From contig CM030938.1 of NCBI GenBank assembly GCA_018136815.1, positions 444,928-508,927 on the forward strand: a DNA stretch of 64,000 nucleotides, written 5' to 3'. Below the pieces are notes generated by a model, which was not told the origin of the DNA, searched no databases, and worked only from the letters and a program-made list of their open reading frames with translations. Within the stretch, counting starts at the first letter, position 1. Every line of letters begins with the position of its first letter. The stretch comes from Isochrysis galbana. Lineage: Eukaryota > Haptophyta > Isochrysidales > Isochrysidaceae. The translations under genes were made by a program, and so were the position numbers. Below are positions 62,956 to 64,000 of the stretch, piece by piece.

Positions 62956-64000
62956 ATGGATAGGGTTAGGGTTATGGATAGGGTTATGGATAGGGTTATG
63001 GATAGGGCTAGGGCTAGGGCTAGGGCTAGGGCTAGGGCTAGGGCTAGGGCTAGGGCTAGGGCTAGGGCTAGGGCTAGGGTTAGGGTTAGGGTTAGGGTTA
63101 GGGCTAGGGTTAGGGTTAGGGTTAGGGTTAGGGTTAGGGTTAGGGTTAGGGTTAGGGTTAGGGTTAGGGTTAGGGTTAGGGTTAGGGTTAGGGTTAGGGT
63201 TAGGGGTTAGGGTTAGGGTTAGGGTTAGGGTTAGGGTTAGGGTTAGGGTTAGGGTTGGGGTTAGGGTTAGGGTTAGGGTTAGGGTTAGGGTTAGGGTTAG
63301 GGTTAGGGTTAGGGTTAGGGTTAGGGTTAGGGTTAGGGTTAGGGTTAGGGTTAGGGTTAGGGTTAGGGTTAGGGTTAGGGTTAGGGTTAGGGTTAGGGTT
63401 AGGGTTAGGGTTAGGGTTAGGGTTAGGGTTAGGGTTAGGGTTAGGGTTAGGGTTAGGGTTAGGGTTAGGGTTAGGGTTAGGGTTAGGGTTAGGGTTAGGG
63501 TTAGGGTTAGGGTTAGGGTTAGGGTTAGGGTTAGGGTTAGGGTTAGGGTTAGGGTTAGGGTTAGGGTTAGGGTTAGGGTTAGGGTTAGGGTTAGGGTTAG
63601 GGTTAGGGTTAGGGTTAGGGTTAGGGTTAGGGTTAGGGTTAGGGTTAGGGTTAGGGTTAGGGTTAGGGTTAGGGTTAGGGTTAGGGTTAGGGTTAGGGTT
63701 AGGGTTAGGGTTAGGGTTAGGGTTAGGGTTAGGGGTAGGGTTAGGGTTAGGGTTAGGGTTAGGGTTAGGGTTAGGGTTAGGGTTAGGGTTAGGGTTAGGG
63801 TTAGGGTTAGGGTTAGGGTTAGGGTTAGGGTTAGGGTTAGGGTTAGGGTTAGGGTTAGGGTTAGGGTTAGGGTTAGGGTTAGGGTTAGGGTTAGGGTTAG
63901 GGTTAGGGTTAGGGTTAGGGTTAGGGTTAGGGTTAGGGTTAGGGTTAGGGTTAGGGTTAGGGTTAGGGTTAGGGTTAGGGTTAGGGTTAGGGTTAGGGTT
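62956..64000 (+). repeat. Telomere array (TTAGGG)n
   Basis: About 1,045 bp. The proximal part is variant: GGTTATGGATAG units, then a homogeneous CTAGGG block at about 63,003-63,077. Distal DNA is nearly pure TTAGGG with isolated variants (TTAGGGG near 63,204, TTGGGG near 63,255, a short TAGGGG near 63,733). The G-rich strand runs 5'->3' to the window edge, so this is a right-hand chromosome end. Confidence 0.99.

Noticed and set aside
62956-63210. ORF of Arg-Ala / Arg-Val repeats
   Set aside because: Translation of telomeric CTAGGG/TTAGGG repeats, not a gene.

Overview
The window is the right-hand end of a chromosome from a nuclear eukaryotic genome. The last ~1 kb (about 62,956-64,000) is a TTAGGG array reading 5'->3' off the end, preceded by a proximal CTAGGG-variant block and degenerate GGGATAAGG-type pre-telomeric DNA. 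Genes are sparse, GC-rich, mostly single-exon or with a few GT-AG introns, and separated by long CT/GA microsatellites. Gene content (hybrid histidine kinase, ATG12, DmX/Rav1-like WD protein, acid lipase, AIG1/GIMAP-type GTPase, BAF-like protein, PPP phosphatase, CK1/VRK-like kinase), the glycosyltransferase-like gene and the microsatellites suggest a free-living unicellular alga. A haptophyte would fit, but that is inference. A 100-N assembly gap lies at 35,820-35,919.

Layout. 1-4.1 kb: a dispersed repeat interrupted by a LINE derivative, then a hAT transposase relic. 4.3-5.9 kb: two-exon glycosyltransferase-like gene. 6.3-11.3 kb: LINE derivatives and two small terminal-inverted-repeat (TIR) elements. 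12.8-16.9 kb: hybrid histidine kinase. 18.9-20.5 kb (-): unknown gene. 21.6-22.4 kb: three-exon ATG12. 23.2-25.6 kb: LINE tail, a TTAA-flanked TIR element, a small ORF. 26.2-27.8 kb (-): acid lipase. 27.8-29 kb: microsatellites. 29.7-33.4 kb: nested stack of hAT-like elements inside a hAT gene. 33.9-35.8 kb: 5' part of a DmX-like/Rav1 gene, cut by the gap. 35.9-42.9 kb (-): large retroelement polyprotein with a gag-like region, an in-frame UAG, a C5-DNA-methyltransferase-like domain and a retropepsin. 44-45.2 kb: LINE fragment with the ORF1/ORF2 junction. 46-47.2 kb (-): AIG1-type GTPase. 48-50 kb: TIR element carrying a LINE derivative. 51 kb: BAF-like gene, then a 230-bp tandem repeat. 52.5-54.6 kb: LINE ORF1 split by a 657-bp insertion. 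56.1-57.6 kb: PPP phosphatase. 58-59.1 kb: second copy of the dispersed repeat. 60.1-61.6 kb: protein kinase. 62.4 kb: last LINE-like 5' end, next to the telomere.

Two mobile systems account for most non-genic DNA. One is a non-LTR retrotransposon family whose copies begin with a short hairpin that varies in sequence but keeps its pairing, ending about 4 nt before an ATGGAGCGCGCGCC start. Three copies have both ends fixed by target-site duplications. The other is a set of hAT-like TIR elements (8-bp duplications) whose arms are packed with a family-specific word (AAAAACAG, AAATTTCG, AAATATCC, CATATTTGG, AAATAC), nested inside one another. The most striking single object is the methyltransferase-bearing retroelement with an apparent stop-codon-readthrough layout.
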